From contig DVMZ01000130.1 of NCBI GenBank assembly GCA_018714725.1, forward strand, positions 1-7,013: 7,013 nucleotides of DNA. The letters run 5' to 3'. Of this stretch, positions 5,613-7,013 are shown one piece after another. Position numbers and translations under genes: made by a program. Source of the DNA: Candidatus Scatosoma pullistercoris (GTDB lineage Bacteria > Bacillota > Clostridia > Christensenellales > Borkfalkiaceae). Below the pieces are notes generated by a model. It made no database searches, was not told the origin of the DNA, and was given only the letters and a program-made list of their open reading frames with translations. Every line of letters starts with the position of its first letter. Positions within the stretch are counted from its first letter, which is position 1.

Positions 5613-6830
5613 ATGTTACGAAAAACGAAGATAAAAGTCATTTTGAGTCTGCTGGCGGTGCTGCTGCTGTGTTCCGCGGTCGCCGCGTGCAGCGATACGT
5701 TTCTGCCTGAAGAAAACGGTTATACCGCAACGGTCATCTACGACGCAGGCGAGGGCAGGTTCGGGCCGTCGGATACAACGGGCATCCGCACCTTCAAATA
5801 CAAACCGGGCGTCTCCATCATCGAACCGGGCGGAGAGCAGAACACGCAGATCAGCGCGCCGACGCGAACGGATATGCACGTTTCCGCCTGGTATCCCGTT
5901 CAGCTCGACGAATCGGGCAATCCCCGCAAGGACGGCAGCGGCGCTTATATTTTGGAAGAATCTCCTTGGGATTTTTCTTCGATGCGCCTTCCCGACGAGG
6001 ACGGCTGCAAGCTGTATCTCAGTGCGCATTGGTCGATGAATTATAAGCTGATCGTAGACGTCGGCGAAGATGCGCGGGCAGACGGCGTTGAAAACAAAGA
6101 ATATACCGATTATGACAAAGCAGGCCCCGTTTCGCAGCCGGGCATCGCTCCCCGTTGGGACGGACACACCTTCTATTACTATTACTACCTGAACGCGGAG
6201 CAAGAAGAAGTCCGCTTAAGATCTACTTCCGATTGGGCGCAGCTCGTTCTCACAGACGAAACGCCCGAAATCACCGTTTATGTCCGGTGGCTGGAAGGGG
6301 AGTGGACGATCATCAACAGAAGCAGCCAACTCAACTGGCAGGAATTTGACGAGGGGAATTATATCCTCGATGCAGACATCGATCTTGGCGGCAATTCCTT
6401 CCGGTTTGACGATTTTACGGGCGTGTTCGAGGGGAACGGGCATACGATCAGCAATATAACGGTCGAGGATTCGCGCAACGCATCAGCCGAGCAGAGTATG
6501 TTTACCTTCGGCGAAGGCGGCATTCTCCGCAATGTTGTGTTTGAAAACGTTACCTATTCCGTCACGCTGACATATGCGCTGTCCGGCGAGGAGCCGAGCT
6601 ATTATATCGGATTGCTTGCCGGCAATGCGGAAGGTTTGAATCTGGAAAACTTATCGGGCATCGCATTTGTCGGCTGTTCGATCAATGTTTCCTCATTCGG
6701 CTCGGCGTACGGCATTCCCGTGCAGTACGGTCAGGGTACTTCGTATGAGGGCATATTCGGCACGCTTGGCGAAGGTCAGAGCTATACCCCCGCCGCAGGC
6801 AGCGAGCCGGTCACAGTCACTGTTGCTTAA
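5613..6830 (+). CDS. Surface lipoprotein with InlB-like and beta-helix (GLUG-like) segments
   Basis: A 405-residue protein starting at ATG 5613. The signal peptide has basic residues K4, K6 and K8, a Leu-rich core and a lipobox VAAC with Cys26, indicating lipid anchoring on the outer face of the membrane. Residues 37-142 and 143-227 resemble diverged InlB-type repeats, with strand-rich segments closing in AHW and VRW. From about 228 the pattern changes: WTIINRSSQL, GNYILDADIDLGG (248-260), FTGVFEGNGHTISNI (268-282), then LRNVVFENV and YIGLLAGNAEG. This resembles the GLUG / M26-N-terminal type beta-helix found in bacterial surface proteins. The helix region is short and ends soon after GIFGTLGEG (380-388), with no protease motif. 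Five consecutive Tyr occur at 188-192. It is probably an adhesin-like or ligand-binding component made with the two genes upstream; its ligand is unknown. Confidence 0.9.
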   Translation: MLRKTKIKVILSLLAVLLLCSAVAACSDTFLPEENGYTATVIYDAGEGRFGPSDTTGIRTFKYKPGVSIIEPGGEQNTQISAPTRTDMHVSAWYPVQLDESGNPRKDGSGAYILEESPWDFSSMRLPDEDGCKLYLSAHWSMNYKLIVDVGEDARADGVENKEYTDYDKAGPVSQPGIAPRWDGHTFYYYYYLNAEQEEVRLRSTSDWAQLVLTDETPEITVYVRWLEGEWTIINRSSQLNWQEFDEGNYILDADIDLGGNSFRFDDFTGVFEGNGHTISNITVEDSRNASAEQSMFTFGEGGILRNVVFENVTYSVTLTYALSGEEPSYYIGLLAGNAEGLNLENLSGIAFVGCSINVSSFGSAYGIPVQYGQGTSYEGIFGTLGEGQSYTPAAGSEPVTVTVA

Positions 6831-6840
6831 TAATACGGCG

Positions 6841-6867
6841 GCTTTGCGCGGGGCGGCCGCGCAAAGC
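6841..6867 (+). other. Strong intercistronic hairpin without a T-run
   Basis: GCTTTGCGCGG (6841-6851) and CCGCGCAAAGC (6857-6867) form a perfect 11-pair stem with a five-base loop, ten bases after the stop codon of the preceding lipoprotein. The following bases (AGAACTGTTG) lack a T-run, so it does not look like a classical intrinsic terminator. It may set mRNA stability or partial termination between the two lipoprotein genes. A second pair of arms, ACTGTT/AACAGT (6871-6876 with 6902-6907), lies just downstream and competes with GTTCC/GGAAC (6889-6893 with 6900-6904). Confidence 0.6.
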
Positions 6868-6933
6868 AGAACTGTTGTAAACATACTCGTTCCATTGCAG
6901 GAACAGTCAAAGATAAATCAGTGAGGTAAAATA

Positions 6934-7013
6934 ATGAACACAAAGAAACTCATATCGGTCTTTCTTGCGGCAGGGATGTGCCTCGGCGTTTTGTCGGGTT
7001 GCCACAACAATCC
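6934..7013 (+). CDS. N-terminus of a third lipoprotein, cut by the right edge
   Basis: ATG at 6934 is preceded by GAGG (6923-6926) with a seven-base spacer. The 26 visible codons read as a lipoprotein signal peptide: MNTKK basic start, hydrophobic core, and a canonical lipobox LSGC with Cys23, followed by HNN. This is the best lipobox in the window. Such N-termini are typical of ABC-transporter solute-binding proteins and of other surface lipoproteins in Clostridia, but the mature protein lies outside the window, so its function cannot be assigned. It is 103 bases downstream of the previous lipoprotein gene, and no separate promoter is evident in the gap. Confidence 0.8.
   Translation, partial: MNTKKLISVFLAAGMCLGVLSGCHNN

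Noticed and set aside
1..7013. CRISPR array, tRNA/rRNA genes, insertion sequences or prophage genes
   Set aside because: No regularly spaced direct repeats with unique spacers, no cloverleaf or rRNA signature, and no transposase or integrase motifs were seen on either strand.

Overview
The window looks like a piece of a chromosome from an uncultured Gram-positive bacterium of the class Clostridia, possibly the Christensenellales type found in animal guts. This is inference. It rests on strong AAGGAG-type ribosome binding sites, sigma-70-like promoters, a cluster of lipobox signal peptides, InlB-type (Listeria-Bacteroides) repeats and a multi-zinc-ribbon membrane protein. No rRNA, tRNA, CRISPR array, transposase or phage gene is visible.

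Layout: positions 1-1209 hold a leftward gene, cut by the left edge, for a protein with three zinc ribbons followed by five membrane segments. It has a consensus promoter at 1371-1399. Positions 1210-1844 are a divergent control region with two promoters pointing away from each other, two long structured leaders and a few inverted repeats, and no convincing gene. From 1845 rightward there is a gene run: a 1148-residue lipoprotein with N-terminal InlB-type repeats and a previously unnamed array of about 90-residue repeats (1845-5291); an 86-residue basic single-span membrane protein (5345-5605); a 405-residue lipoprotein with InlB-like and beta-helix-like segments (5613-6830); and, after a strong hairpin, the first 26 codons of a third lipoprotein (6934 to the right edge).

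How they may work together: three of the four rightward genes encode secreted, lipid-anchored proteins. The fourth, a small membrane protein, is tightly coupled between two of them. The simplest reading is an operon building a cell-surface assembly or adhesin/ligand-binding system. No enzyme motif was recognised, so the substrate is unknown. The divergent zinc-ribbon membrane protein shares the control region, but nothing in the sequence proves that it belongs to the same system. The most distinctive signal is the regular repeat array in the large lipoprotein.
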